Shown: positions 44,543 to 56,496 of the stretch, in pieces
Position numbering within the stretch: position 1 is the first letter of the stretch
Layout of the letters: every line of letters begins with the position of its first letter
Assembly: GCA_019915135.1 (NCBI GenBank)
Contig: JAHLMK010000027.1
Coordinates: forward strand, 310,001 to 374,000
Reading direction: 5' to 3'
Length of the DNA: 64,000 bases
Origin: Strobilurus pachycystidiatus
Taxonomy: Eukaryota > Basidiomycota > Agaricomycetes > Agaricales > Physalacriaceae
Program-made: the position numbers and the translations under genes
The notes under the pieces: model-generated
Told to the model about the DNA's origin: nothing
Database searches by the model: none
Seen by the model: only the letters and a program-made list of their open reading frames with translations

Positions 44543-46458
44543 ATGCCCGACTTTGACTCGCTGATGGAGGATGTGGGCTTCCAGGGATCCGAGCGCGCCA
44601 GGATAGAGAACCAGGTCATATTGGACGAGTTGGAACGAAAGAAAAGGGCGCGCACAACTGCGGTGCCTACCGATGATAACAAGGTCAAGATGCGCCTCAG
44701 AGAGATTGGGGAGCCTATAACACTGTTTGGAGAACGCGTGAGTGGCGACTTGGTTTGCTGTGAACATGTCCTGAGCTCCTGCTAGGCCGCAGATCGTCGG
44801 GACCGCCTCATCTATGTCTTGACTCAAATAAACGCCGCTCGTGGCGAGGATGGAATGCAGGTGGATGATGATTCGGATACCGACAGCGAAGAGGAGGTGT
44901 GTGCTCAGTCTTGCCTTGCATAGCAAAGCCTTCATCTCACATTCGTGTCTAGGAGGAAGAATTCTACTCTCCGGGGTCACTTGAACTGTTAGAAGCGCGC
45001 AGACGAATAGCCGAATATTCACTTCCCAGGTCAAATTCCACCCGATAGGCTGAAAGTCCAAGGTGCTTACTGCAGTTCTTTGTTTTTCTCCCAATGCAGA
45101 GCTCAAAAGCGCGTCGCCCAACAGAGGATCGACAGTAAAATGGATCTGGGAAGGATTGTGGACATACGGAAGAAGGTCTTTGCCGACGTCAAAGTGCGTA
45201 TACTCTATACCTTCTCTGAAATGCCATAATCAACATCTCTCTCCACGCACAGAAATTCGCGAACCTTGGGTCGCAGATTGGTGACGAAAGACCGATTTCG
45301 CAGGTGAGATTCGCGCCGAATAATGAGATTTTGGCGACCTCGAGTTGGTCTGGCACAGTGAAACTCTGGAATGTGCCAGCCTGTACACCAATACGTACCA
45401 TGCGAGGTAAAAAACCCTTTGTTCGGTGTTGGTCTTCATTTCTGACTCTGTGTCAGGGCACAGCGATAGGGTTGGAGGCATAGCGTGGCATCCTCAGGCA
45501 ACGTTGTCACTCGGGGAAGACGTAGCCAATATCGTGAGTGGGGCAGGCGATGGCCAAGTCAACCTGTGGTCTCTAAACAGGTCTGTCGTCCGCTTCTTCA
45601 CTAGCTGAACCCGGAGTCTGACGGAAGGTAGTGACGCGCCACTAGCAGTGATGAAGGGGCACCTGCAACGCGTGTGTAGGGTTGCGTTCCATCCTTCTGG
45701 TGATTATGTCGCTAGCGCCAGTTTTGACACAACATGGCGCTTATGGGATGTCAATACAACGAGGGAGTTACTTTTGCAAGAGGGTCATTCCAAAGAGGTG
45801 TATGCTGTTGAATTTCAGAATGACGGCGCGCTTGTGGCATCAGGGTGGGCGATCCTGGCATGTTTCTCGTCCGTGGAGAGTGCTGACGAACAATTCACAG
45901 CGGCTTGGACGCGATTGGACGCGTCTGGGACATGCGGACTGGACGTACTGCCATGGTACTGGATGGTCACGTCCAGGCCATATACTCGATAGGTTTCTCT
46001 CCTAATGGGTTCGGATGTATCATGCATGGTGTCAACTCTGCTAACTCGAACATCTTTCTTCTAGGTACCAAATCGCGACCGGCGCGGGCGACGATACCAT
46101 CCGCATATGGGACATGCGGTCGCTGAGGTCGCTGTACACGATACCGGCACATTTATCCAACGTGTCGGACGTGCGGTTTTTTTATGCCAACAATATGTAT
46201 TACAAGGCGCCGAGTGAGGAAGGGGATGGGAAGAGTGCGAAGGAGGAGTGGGAGTACCGCTCTGGGCTGTTCTTTGCCTCGTCGGGCTACGATGGCCTGG
46301 TGAAGATATGGAGTGCAGATGACTGGCAGCTCTTGAGAACGTTGACCACGGATGCGGGCAAGGTCATGTCGGTGGATATCTCTAGTGATGGGAACCTTAT
46401 GGCAAGTGGAACGTACAATCGTAACTTCCAACTCTTTGCACCAGAGGATATCGCGTAG
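44543..46458 (+). CDS. PRP4: U4/U6 snRNP protein PRP4 (WD40)
   Basis: A component of the U4/U6 and U4/U6.U5 small nuclear ribonucleoproteins, acting in pre-mRNA splicing in the nucleus. The start is ATG 44543 ([17 protein letters not shown]). About eight introns follow, and the stop is at 46458. The N-terminal PRP4-like (SFM) domain is visible as [36 protein letters not shown] and the next exon [13 protein letters not shown]. An acidic linker ([19 protein letters not shown]) follows, then seven WD40 repeats with GH...WD-type ends, for example [49 protein letters not shown] and [16 protein letters not shown]. Repeat number and order fit the family, and the total is about 500 residues. The MBP1-type gene follows 157 bp downstream in the same direction. 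Confidence 0.93.
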
Positions 46459-46615
46459 CACATGCTGTACTTTTGTTCTAGACTATATGTACTTTGTGGC
46501 CATTGAGCTTCTCCTCTTGGATTAAGTAATCTCTCCGTCACAGCGAGACTCGTGACGATTCACGGTCGCGTCCTCCGCCCATCTCCTGCAGCAGCGCCGT
46601 GCTGTCCTTTTGACG

Positions 46616-49052
46616 ATGCAGTCCGGTCGCCAGGCCCCCAACCAGCCGCCCGTGAAAATATACAATGCGGTCTACTCGTCGGTGCAGGTGCGGGCGATGC
46701 CCTTTTTCGCTGACTGTGGCCAACTAATCTGCTGGCGCAGGTGTACGAATGCATGATCCGGGGAATAGCGGTGATGCGCAGGCGCAACGACTCCTACGTG
46801 AACGCGACCCAGATCCTCAAGGTGGCCGGCGTCGACAAGGGCCGTCGGACAAAGATTTTGGAAAAGGAGATTCTGCCCGGAATCCACGAGATTGTGCAAG
46901 GCGGATACGGAAAATACCAGGGCACCTGGTGAGCCGCCGCACTGCACGGCTTTTTGCGCGCGAAATGCTGACGGGCACGCCTAGGATTCCGCTCGACCGC
47001 GGGCGCGACATCGCCATGCAGTACGGCGTCGCCCCTCTTCTCGCTCCATTATTCGACTTCACGCCATCGACCCATTCGCTCTCTGCCTTGCCCGTGTCGA
47101 CGCCCAATATCTCTGTCTCCCCGCGGCCGCTGTCCGCGTCGTCGTCCTATGGGTCCATGCCGCCTGGCTCGGCGCCGAACAACTACATGATGTCCAACCC
47201 GCTGGCCCCGCCGCCTATAATGCCCGGCTCTGCTCTCCGTCTTCTCAACCAGGGCCGCGCACAAGGCCTATTCACGCCCTCCTCCTCGTCTTTTACTGCC
47301 CACAGGCCCTCGCCACATCCATACTCCCACTCGCCCTATTCCCAAACACCGCCACCACCACCGGCCACCCACTCTTCTCTGAAACGGACACGTTCTGACG
47401 ATGCGTCGACAGACGTGACAATGGGCGACGCGACCGCGCAGAACGGTGCTCCTGCTGACGAGGGGCCTTCCCCAACGAAACGCGCCAGGAAGGATGGGTC
47501 GCCAGCAGGCACCTTGGAAAAGCAGCACATTCCCGGAGTCACGCCTCGTCTGGCCTCAAAGCCATCCATCCCTCGCAACATTGACCCGTCTGTCCCTCTC
47601 AAAGATACCCGGCGCGCCGCTATCGTCGCTGCTATCTGTCAAGCGGATGATCCGACTCAAGTCCTCAATCTTCTACGCGAGGTCTCTCCTTCGGACATTG
47701 ATACAATTCTCGATGACCAAGGCCATACTGCCCTTCATTTGGCCTGCTCACTGTCGCGTCTAAACACTGTCCAGGCCCTCGTCGGAAGCACCGCTGACGT
47801 GCATCGCGGGAACCACCTTGGAGAGACGCCTCTGATCCGCACCATTCTCTCCACGCATTGCTATGACGCACAAACGCTCCCCCAGCTGCTTTCCTTTGGT
47901 CTCTCACAGAGCATCATGACATTGGACACGTCAAGAAAGAGCGTGATTCATCACATTGTCGCACTAGCCGGCGTCAAGGGCCGCCCGCCGGTTGCGCGGT
48001 ATTACCTCGATCAGATATTCATGTGGATAGTCAACCAAGATGGAGGCGAGTTCAGCAAGATTGTGGATCTGCAGGACGAGCACGGAGATACCGCACTCAA
48101 TGTCGCGGCAAGGGTCGGAAGTCGGTCCTTGGTTCGGACACTTGTCGACGTCGGTGCAAACAAGATGCTTATGAATAAGCTTGGCTTACGTCCTGGGGAC
48201 TTTGGTGTCGAGAGCGAGGTGGGTACATTGAATACACGTTTCGGTTCCCCACTAATCAATGTAGGAGCTGAATGGCGGCCCCAAGGCGGACGACATTTTG
48301 TCAACACTTCGTGCAATACCTCCGATCCCAGTACAGAAATCCCAAGATGTCATCGCCGACATGACACAAATGATTCAGACACTGTCCACGGATTTCCAGG
48401 CCGAAATCAAGGCGAAACAGGATGCATTGGACGTCACGCAAGCTCATCTTCGCGCCGCGACGCGTGAACTGAGTGAGCAGCGGAAGCAAATCCAAATGTG
48501 GCAAGGGCGTTGCGGGGAACTTGACACGTTTGCACAGCGCGTCAAGAACGTTGAACGCGCGATAGAAGATGAGGTTCTGTTTGACTGGACGGGTAGAGGT
48601 GGAGAGGACGATGATCCTGTTGCAGAGTCGAAGAATCCGGCATTCCGGTATCGCGGCGCGTCCTCGACCATGGTCGGAACTCAAGCGCCCGTGATTATGG
48701 TTGAGCCGGATCCGCCGTTTCCGCCGCATGATAATTTGCAGGCTCTAGTGCGGTTACGCCGTATGAAGATGTGGCACGACCGCATGGAGGAGATCATGGA
48801 GCAGCGCATGAAGGGGTTGCGGGGAGCCAGTGCGGAGAAGGAGTTCATGTGCAGGAAGATAATAGCCCTGTGCACTGGAGTCCCTGTGGACAAAGTTGAA
48901 GAGGTAAACTCTTCTGACTTGCTCTCGCCCAGTTTTGACCGTGCCGCTAGATGCTTGAGAGCCTGATCGCAGCTGTCGAGAGTGAAGACCAGGTGATAGA
49001 CATTGGCCGCGTATCCGGCTTTATGCAAAAAGTTCGCGACGGTATTATCTAA
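46616..49052 (+). CDS. MBP1: APSES transcription factor, Mbp1 type (KilA-N and ankyrin repeats)
   Basis: A DNA-binding subunit of the MBF cell-cycle complex, which controls G1/S genes in fungi. ATG 46616 ([20 protein letters not shown]) and an intron of about 50 nt lead to the APSES/KilA-N domain (residues about 20-100: [49 protein letters not shown] then [19 protein letters not shown]). A serine/proline-rich linker follows, with a TKRARK basic patch. Ankyrin repeats follow at about residues 300-480 ([51 protein letters not shown]). The C-terminus has coiled-coil helices ([18 protein letters not shown]) and ends MQKVRDGII. The last intron ends just before [10 protein letters not shown]. The architecture and length, about 770 residues, are those of Mbp1/Res-type proteins. 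Swi6 proteins lack the DNA-binding domain seen here. Confidence 0.92.
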
Positions 49053-50016
49053 CGGCAGGACTCATTTCCTTCTCTTCTTCTTTGAACGTCTACTTATTTA
49101 TTCCTGTCCTGTGCAACGTCTCGGTCCTGTGCTTTTAACGAGTATCTATCTACGCAATTGTATGCCTAGCATTTGCATTGTTTTCGATTTTGAATGTATT
49201 GGTTGAACTTGGCTCGTTCGCGCCTAAATTATTATTATAGGATAGACACTATCGGGAGCCTCGATGAGGAGTTGGGACGCTGGAACGTCGTACGCTCCGA
49301 GTTTCACCTGTATGGACTTATGGATATTTGACTCTAGTTTGATTGCGCTCACTCCTCATTTGAGGTGACCATCGCCTGATGAATCGATGACAATCCATTG
49401 CTAAGCCACTCGACCGGTGCTGGAATGCTCATAAAGACCAGAGAGGTGTTCAATCTGACGCGCTACTCCTCTTGAAAGAGGGCGACCAGAGACACTACTT
49501 GGCGATGGTGATGGTGATGGCGGCTGGAGGGGCGCGAGAGGGAGCACGAGGAGTCGGCTCTCAGCTGACGATGATGTATTGATCTGAACCGCCACATGTG
49601 ATCGCGCTCCTCGCCCGATCAGCCGAATGAACTTGAAGTTGAACACCACAAGCTTGCAATTGTCGAGTGCCCGCGCTGTGTGCTCCCTTCTTATTTGCCA
49701 GGCAATGTGTACTCGCAAGGTTCGTTAGAGTTCTTCAATTCTGCATCTACAAGTTGATTTCGCCTCTGTCACAACAGTCATCCATCGCATCGTGGAGCTA
49801 CAATGAATCAGAAGAACAAGGGCGACGCAAGCATCAAGCACGGGTGCATCCCTCGATAACACATGTGTGCGCATTTGATGTTACCCAAGCCAAGTAATAC
49901 TTTTCGACGTAAGAAGAGTGAGCTTCGGTCAGCTGGACTTCTCAACTCGCCTCCGATTCAAATCCAACGAGGGTATAAGATGGGCTCGGATGTTTCATTA
50001 AGCCTTAACGCCCACC
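49053..50016. other. Intergenic, promoter side of the alpha-glucosidase
   Basis: I see no gene. A GATGGTGATGGTGATGG short repeat lies at about 49504-49520. A TATA-like GGTATAAGA lies at 49972-49980, about 40 bp before the ATG at 50017, whose context CCCACCATGG is favourable. Confidence 0.45.
49974..49979 (+). promoter_or_regulatory. TATA-like box of the GH31 gene
   Basis: TATAAG, 38 bases upstream of the start codon of the alpha-glucosidase gene. Position and context suggest a core promoter with a short 5' leader. Confidence 0.4.
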
Positions 50017-53000
50017 ATGGCCTTCAAACGCGTCTGGGCTCTCGCTTTGCTGACACTCGTCAGCGCAGAATGGGTCAACCAGACTGTTCTTGACGCCTGC
50101 CCCGGATATATCCTCCAGAATCCACAGACAGATGGTGCCACTTTCACAGGCGATCTCGTTTTGGCGGGGAACTGCTCTGCGTTTGGTCGAGACATCAAGA
50201 GCTTGTCACTCCAAGTCGAATACGAAACTGGTATGAGCGAAGTTGAATGGCCCCAATCTAGTCGGTTCACTGACGACCTCGTAGACTCTCGCATTCACCT
50301 TACCATCAAGGACGCGAAGGAGTCGCGCTATGAAGTCCCAGAGTCAGTCCTACCTCGCCCAAGCGCCAACAATGGGGCTTTCCCGGAAACTGCGGCTATC
50401 CAGTTCAACTACACCGACAATCCCTTCTCGTTTACGATCTACCGAACGCTCACTGCCGAAGTTCTGTTCTCGACGGCTTCCTACCCGCTAATATTCGAGC
50501 CTCAATACCTTCGCTTGAAAACCTCTCTCCCAGCTTCGCCCAACATTTACGGCTTGGGAGAGCACACAGAGTCTTTCCGCCTTCCCGATAACACCACACG
50601 CACTCTTTGGTCTCGCGATGCGTTTGGCATTCCCACAGGCACGAACCTATACGGCAACCATCCGGTTTACTTCGAACATCGTACAACTGGCACCCACGGC
50701 GTGTTCCTTCTCAATTCCAATGGGATGGACATCAAGCTGAATCACACAGACGAAGGTGGTTCCACTCTGGAATACAATGTCCTTGGCGGAATCCTTGACT
50801 TTTACTTCCTTGCTGGAAGCGAGACTAGCCCCGTCGAGGTCGCTAAGCAATATGCGGAAGTAGTGGGCCTGCCTGCTGAGGTTCCCTACTGGTCCTTCGG
50901 CTTCCATCAATGTCGCTTCGGCTATAAAGGTAAGCTACGCGTACATGGTGCAGTTGACAGCCGTTTGACGCTAACGGCGCCCAGACTTCGTCGATGTTGC
51001 TGGTGTCATCACCAACTACTCCGCGGCCAATATTCCTCTCGAGACTATGTGGACAGATATCGACTACATGGACCGTCGAAGGATTTTCACCGTCGATCCA
51101 GAATACTTCCCTCTGGATAGGATGCGCGAAATCGTGGACTACTTACACGATCATGACCAACAGTATAGTGAGCTTTTATGCGCCTACCTTTATATGTGTG
51201 CTCACGGAGCAAATAGTACTGATGACTGATCCTGCCGTCGCGTATGTGGAAGGATACGGGCCGTTTGAGAGAGGCTCGGACATGGACATTTGGCTCAAAC
51301 TTCCTGATGGAAGTTACTCTCTTGGGCTGGTCTGGCCAGGTAGGCGTCTTCTTTAGTGGGGTCAATTGCTTGGCTGATATCTGTCTCCAGGTGTCACTGT
51401 ATATCCCGGTAAGACGTGTCTAGAAGTCTTTAGAGGCTTTGCTCATAACAACCCCACTAGATTGGTTCCACCCAGATATCCAAACGTCAGTCCTATTCGT
51501 TACCATCCGGGAATATCTCCACTCACACCATGCCTGTAAACAGGTATTGGAACAACGAGTTCGATCTGTTTTATAACCCAGAGACGGGCATTGATATCGA
51601 TGGCGTCTGGATAGACATGAATGAGCCTGCGAGCGTGAGCTTTCCTTATGTGGTCTTAACTTCGCCTAAGACTTCCTAGTTTTGCAACTTACCCTGCACC
51701 GATATATTCGACCAGGCTGCTGAGCAGGGGCTGCCCCCGCCTCGCACAAGTCCACCTCCCGCCCATGACACACCTATATTCGGAAACACATCTTCGTTGT
51801 CTCGGCGCAGCAAACGAGACCTCTTGACACCCTTATATTCTATAGATGATGCAGCAGGTGAAATTTCGAGTAAGACCGCATGGGTGAGCCGTTCCCTAGA
51901 TCACACAAGCCTGGTTCATTAGCGCTCACACTTGCCCAGACAAATTCCACTCATGCCAATGGCCTCGTCGAATATGATACGCATAATCTGTACGGAAGCA
52001 TGATGTCGTCTGCCACGCGTAAAGCCCTCCTCAACCGCAGGCCTGGTCTTCGCACCTTTGTCATCACTCGATCGACCTTCGCAGGTGCTGGAAGCGAAGT
52101 CGGAAAGTGGTTGGGCGATAACCTCAGCCAATGGGAGCAATACAGGTTTAGCATTGCTGGCATGTTGGGAATGGCGTCAATTTATCAGATCCCCATGGTC
52201 GGATCCGATATATGTGGCTTTGGCGATAACACCACTGAGACTCTGTGCGCTCGTTGGGCTATGTTGGGCGGCTTCTATCCGTTCATGAGAAACGTGAGAA
52301 ATTTGTGTCGACGTCTTGAAGACAGATCGAATCTGACCGTTTTACTTAGCACAACATTGATACTGGCAACCCTCAGGAATTCTACCGTTGGCCTGTCGTT
52401 GCCGAGGCGGCTCGCGTTGTGATTGATATTCGCTATCGTCTTATGGACTACATCTACACCGCTTTCCACAAAGCCAGCGTCGATGGAACGCCAGTGCTGC
52501 AGCCTCTGTGGTTCCAATATCCCAACGACACCAACACCTATCCGATTGACCTTCAATTCTTCTACGGGGATGCAATCCTCGTCTCCCCCGTCACGGAAGA
52601 GAACTCCACGACGGTTGACATCTACCTACCCGACGATGTCTTCTACGATTTCACCACTTTTGAGCGCATCGACGGGAATGGATCCACAGTCAATCTTCCC
52701 AGCGTCAACTTCACGGAGATTCCAGTGTACATTCGAGGCGGAACGATTGTGCCGCTGCGTGTCCAGTCGACGATGACCACAGCGGCGCTACGGGAACAGG
52801 ACTTCGAGCTTGTGATCGCTCCGTCGAGGGATGGCCACGCGAAGGGGAGCTTGTATCTCGATGATGGTGTCTCCTTGGAACAGAAGCATACGAGCGAAAT
52901 CACCTTCAAATTCGATGGCCACAAATTGACGATGGCAGGCTCATTTGGGTATCACACGGCTTCACGATTGAAAAGTGTGCGGCTGCTTGGCGTTGACTCG

Positions 53001-53123
53001 AAACCAAAAGCAGTTCACTTTGGTAAAACGCGCCTACAGACGAGCTTCGACGTACAATCGGAGTCCTTGTCTGTTTCCTTTGACGCATCTCTTTCACATG
53101 GCTTTTCGCTCACTATCTCTTAA
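50017..53123 (+). CDS. Secreted alpha-glucosidase, glycoside hydrolase family 31
   Basis: Releases glucose from the non-reducing ends of maltose-type sugars outside the cell. ATG 50017 opens a signal peptide ([17 protein letters not shown]). About eight introns follow, one of them (50231-50284) in frame and easily missed, and the stop is at 53123; about 890 residues. Visible family blocks: [12 protein letters not shown], the [14 protein letters not shown] block with [17 protein letters not shown], the nucleophile Asp in [11 protein letters not shown], the [18 protein letters not shown] segment (here [17 protein letters not shown]), the acid/base Asp in [10 protein letters not shown], and [18 protein letters not shown]. 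Many N-x-S/T sites suggest N-glycosylation. An insert after the nucleophile carries a dibasic [11 protein letters not shown] site that a Kex2-type protease could cut. The C-terminal beta domains end GFSLTIS. No break is seen. Confidence 0.93.
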
Positions 53124-53693
53124 AATGTACCTACGAACTTCATGAAATGGACGAGTATGACGATGTTATCATGAACGTACAGTACCACCGATGTAATCGA
53201 ATGCGAATTTGTAGTATCTGTACATCTCTGTGAGATGACTTTGGGGAAGCGGCAGCAGCAGCGGATCTAAAGGCCCTTGAACTTCAGTTATCCGTTGGGC
53301 AGATGAAACCAACAACACAACTTGAGCCTTCGAGCCCTACAGGCCATGCACGATGGTCTTTGGACGGACGACGGTACCGCGAGTCAGACGTGCAATGGTA
53401 CAGAGGTCCATCCGAGCGGATGTTTATTGCTCTTACTTCGTTGATTTCATTGAATTCACGGATATGAAGTTTTCATCCCGCCGCCAAAGGCTGTAATTCG
53501 CATTCAGCGCTTCAACACCCGTCAATTCATAGGGTTTCTTACTACGGAGATTGGTGATTTGAATTTTGGTGGCGCGGAACCGATGTGGCAACAAGTGTAA
53601 TAGTCAACTACAAGCATACACACGGACAAGAAAAGAAATGTTCTGGTCATGATACAGCAACCATTTTCGCTCCTCCCTAGGACCACGCTCTTC
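53124..53693. other. Intergenic gap between convergent genes
   Basis: The 3' ends of the alpha-glucosidase (+) and the hydrolase (-) face each other. I see no gene or clear repeat in the 570 bp between them. Confidence 0.45.
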
Positions 53694-55764
53694 TTACAGG
53701 CCGCTCACGCTCGAAGAAGGGAAGAGCTCGGTCTCGACAGAGCAGACCGTTCCTTCTTGGGGCACGGTGCCATTCTGGAAATACGCCTGGACATTGGCAT
53801 ACAAGCAGGTCGACGACGCGACAAAGGAGGTGTGCTGTGTGGGAACTGAGCGCCGCCTGGTATATAGATACACAGAAGTTGCTTACGCCTGGAGAGTCCT
53901 GTGTGAGGACGACAGCTCCAGGGAAGCCAGCCGCAGTCTTCTTCGCACTACAGGACTCAATGAAAAGTTATGCAACGCCTACATGGAGGTGGCTTACGCG
54001 GAAAGAGGCGTCACTGGGTCTGCAGTGTTGCCGATGACAAGAAGGGGGAAGCTCGTGTTTCCAGTGACCGGTCCCATGAAGCGGCCTTCCCGATGAATCT
54101 TCCAACCTCTGTAAGGGGACCTCGTCAGATACAGATCAACAGCTATGATAGAAGCTTACGAGCAATCGATACGCTGGATCATCAATGCATCAGCAGCAAT
54201 GGAGATATCCTTGATTTCATTCCAGTAGGTCTGCAGATCCGCCGCTGAGCCCGTAACCTCAGCGCCGTCGCCACAGGTCACAGCGTATATTGTCTCCCAT
54301 GTGTTTGAATACGAAGACTCTGCCGTGGATCCGTTGCAGTTGCACTCGTACGGAAGCGCATCTTCGTCCAGTTGCATCTCAAAGATTGCCGTCCCATTGC
54401 CTGCCTGTAGCTCTGCGAGGGCAACGGCGAGGGTCAAATACATCTGATAAGGCTCGTAGAGGGAAACCTTGACCGCGTTCTTGAGGACGGCGTAGTCGAC
54501 AATGCCATATATGGAGGATGAGGCAGAATAAACGGGAACGGGAGAAGCCGCTACGGCGGCATAGAGTGCGTTGAGGTTTGTCTCGATTTCGGACGGGGAA
54601 GAGGCGTAGAAAGCGCAGACAGAGGGACCGGCGGCGTAGCATCCGTCGAAGAAGGTTTGAAGAGTGATGTCGCTATCAGTAATTTCGGTGCGCCAATCGG
54701 CTGAGGAAGTACATCAGAGGGCCAAATTATTTCAGGTAGTGATAGAGATACGTACTGGAGTAGTAAGCTTCCATGTCCATAACCCCGTCGATTATGAGAC
54801 GCTCGACGCGATCCTGAGTAGGAACAATGAGGAAAAACATAAACAAGAAACAACCCACACTCACGGGGAACATGGCAGCAAAAGTTGCACCAAGAACAGT
54901 ACCATAACTAGCACGGTTCATGAGACATCTAGGAAAACGCGAGAGCACACATGACTCACGAAATACCCCAATACATCAACTTGTCCTGGCCAGATGCCTC
55001 AGTAATCCTCAGCATATCCCTGGCAACATTATCGGTCCCCATGTACGACAAGATCCCGGTGCTATCCCGATCCTTCGCGATCTGTCCTATAATCTGCGTA
55101 CTCGCCCAGAGCTTGGGCAAGAGCGTGCTATCATTGGTGGGATTGACAATATGGCGGTACTTTCCCGAGTCCGCGAGCCAGAGAGCACGTTCCGCCTCTG
55201 TATAGAAGAACTCTGCGCGCGGGGTGCTGTACCCAAGGCCTGGAGATTAATCAGCTCCATGCTCTTCGAGAGGAGTGGAAGAATATGACCTCTGGGATCA
55301 AAGGACACGATGTCGTATTGAGAGCCGATGATAGAAGCAATGCCAGCTCCAACGCCGCCAATGGTAATTGCCTCGACTCCGCTTTGACCGGGGCCGCCTG
55401 GGTTGAAGAGGACGGTGCCGCGGTAGTCATCTGCAGATGCAGTGGACGCGTACTTGACAATGGCGATGGCAGCATTCCCATTTGTCTCATCGGAATAATC
55501 CAAAGGAACCTAATCACAGTTAGTCCAATGTGCTCTAAACATGCGAGACGCGAGTGGGACAAACCTGGAGACGCGTGCATTGGAAATCGTCGTAACAACC
55601 GGTCCAAGTCAAGCTGGCGGATGGTTCAATCTAAGAGTCGACGCGTCAGAGCGCCCAAGACACAGAAGAGCAGATTGCCCCACAGAAGTCCAATCAAAGG
55701 TCTGGGCAAGCGCCGCAGAAACGAAGAAAAGCACAGAAGAAAAAGCTGATGACGAACGAAGCAT
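53694..55764 (-). CDS. Secreted alpha/beta hydrolase with TAP-like C-terminal domain
   Basis: A serine hydrolase or peptidase of the TAP/tripeptidyl-aminopeptidase-like family, about 550 residues. ATG 55764 opens a signal peptide (MLRSSSAFSSVLFFVSAALA). About eight short introns follow. Family features: TGCYDDFQCTRLQVPLDYS; the oxyanion region VLFNPGGPGQSGVEAI; YDIVSFDPRG; the nucleophile Ser in YWGISYGTVLGATFAAMFP; DRVERLIIDGVMDMEAYYS; the Asp in LLVIGNTADPVTPL; and the His in LTQDSPGHTSFVASSTCLY, where the GH pair is split by an intron. The 3' part (54130-53694) is easy to miss because it lies in three short exons, ending VSGL at a TAA at 53694. The complete triad suggests an active enzyme. 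Substrates of fungal members include peptides and possibly esters. The exact one is unknown. Confidence 0.88.
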
Positions 55765-56496
55765 GGTGATAAGTCAAGGCGGATAGAAGGTGAATTGCTT
55801 TCATCGCATAGAACCCTCCTCGTTATATAGAAATTGGGAAGATGCAAAGAAGTTTTTAGATAGTTCCGCGTAGTACGAATGCATTCACTGCCATCCAGGG
55901 TAAAAACATTGTGAAACGCTTGGATCCTCAGCTAATCCACAGTCACGAACAAGTACGACGTTTCATCCTTACGAAGAGTTGCTGCGAAGGACACTGCCTC
56001 AACATTCAGACATAGGGTAGGTGGTACTGAGGCTTACAGATATGTTTCGACCTCGCTGCGAGCATGCACAGAGATGCACAATCAGTAGCGGCCGTATGCA
56101 CAGTCGATGGCCAAAGAACAGAACCACGCCTCTGGGATCAGGGACCGCCGTAGTCGTCAACTAGCTGCTGACTAGCTGACATCTGTGAGCTTAACAGACG
56201 CGTAATTCGTACGAGAATGAGATTGTCATGGTGGTTAAGGGCAAGCGGTTCGGGCAGACTTGGCCGACATCAACGCTATCGGCTACTTCCGTGCTTCTGC
56301 TCAGTGCTCCTCTTCCATCGAAAGAGTAATTAAGAGGTCTAGTCTAGGACTAGACTGCTCATAAGTATAGCAAGAGCGATGTGCGCCCTCGAAGACGGTC
56401 GTGAACGTGCCATAATCTATAATAAATAATCCAAAAGCTGATTGCGAACAAGAGAGAAGAATGGTAGTGGGAGTGTAGATGTTCTTCCATACTCTA
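55765..56496. other. Intergenic, no gene seen
   Basis: Lies between the start of the hydrolase and the 3' end of the sterol acyltransferase. No long frame, repeat or RNA gene is apparent. A TATATAG at about 55822-55835, upstream of the hydrolase start, could be its core promoter. Confidence 0.4.

Noticed and set aside
53649..54248. Several plus-strand frames with repeated EVAYA words
   Set aside because: They are antisense to the last exons of the minus-strand TAP-like hydrolase, which contain the Asp and His of its catalytic triad.
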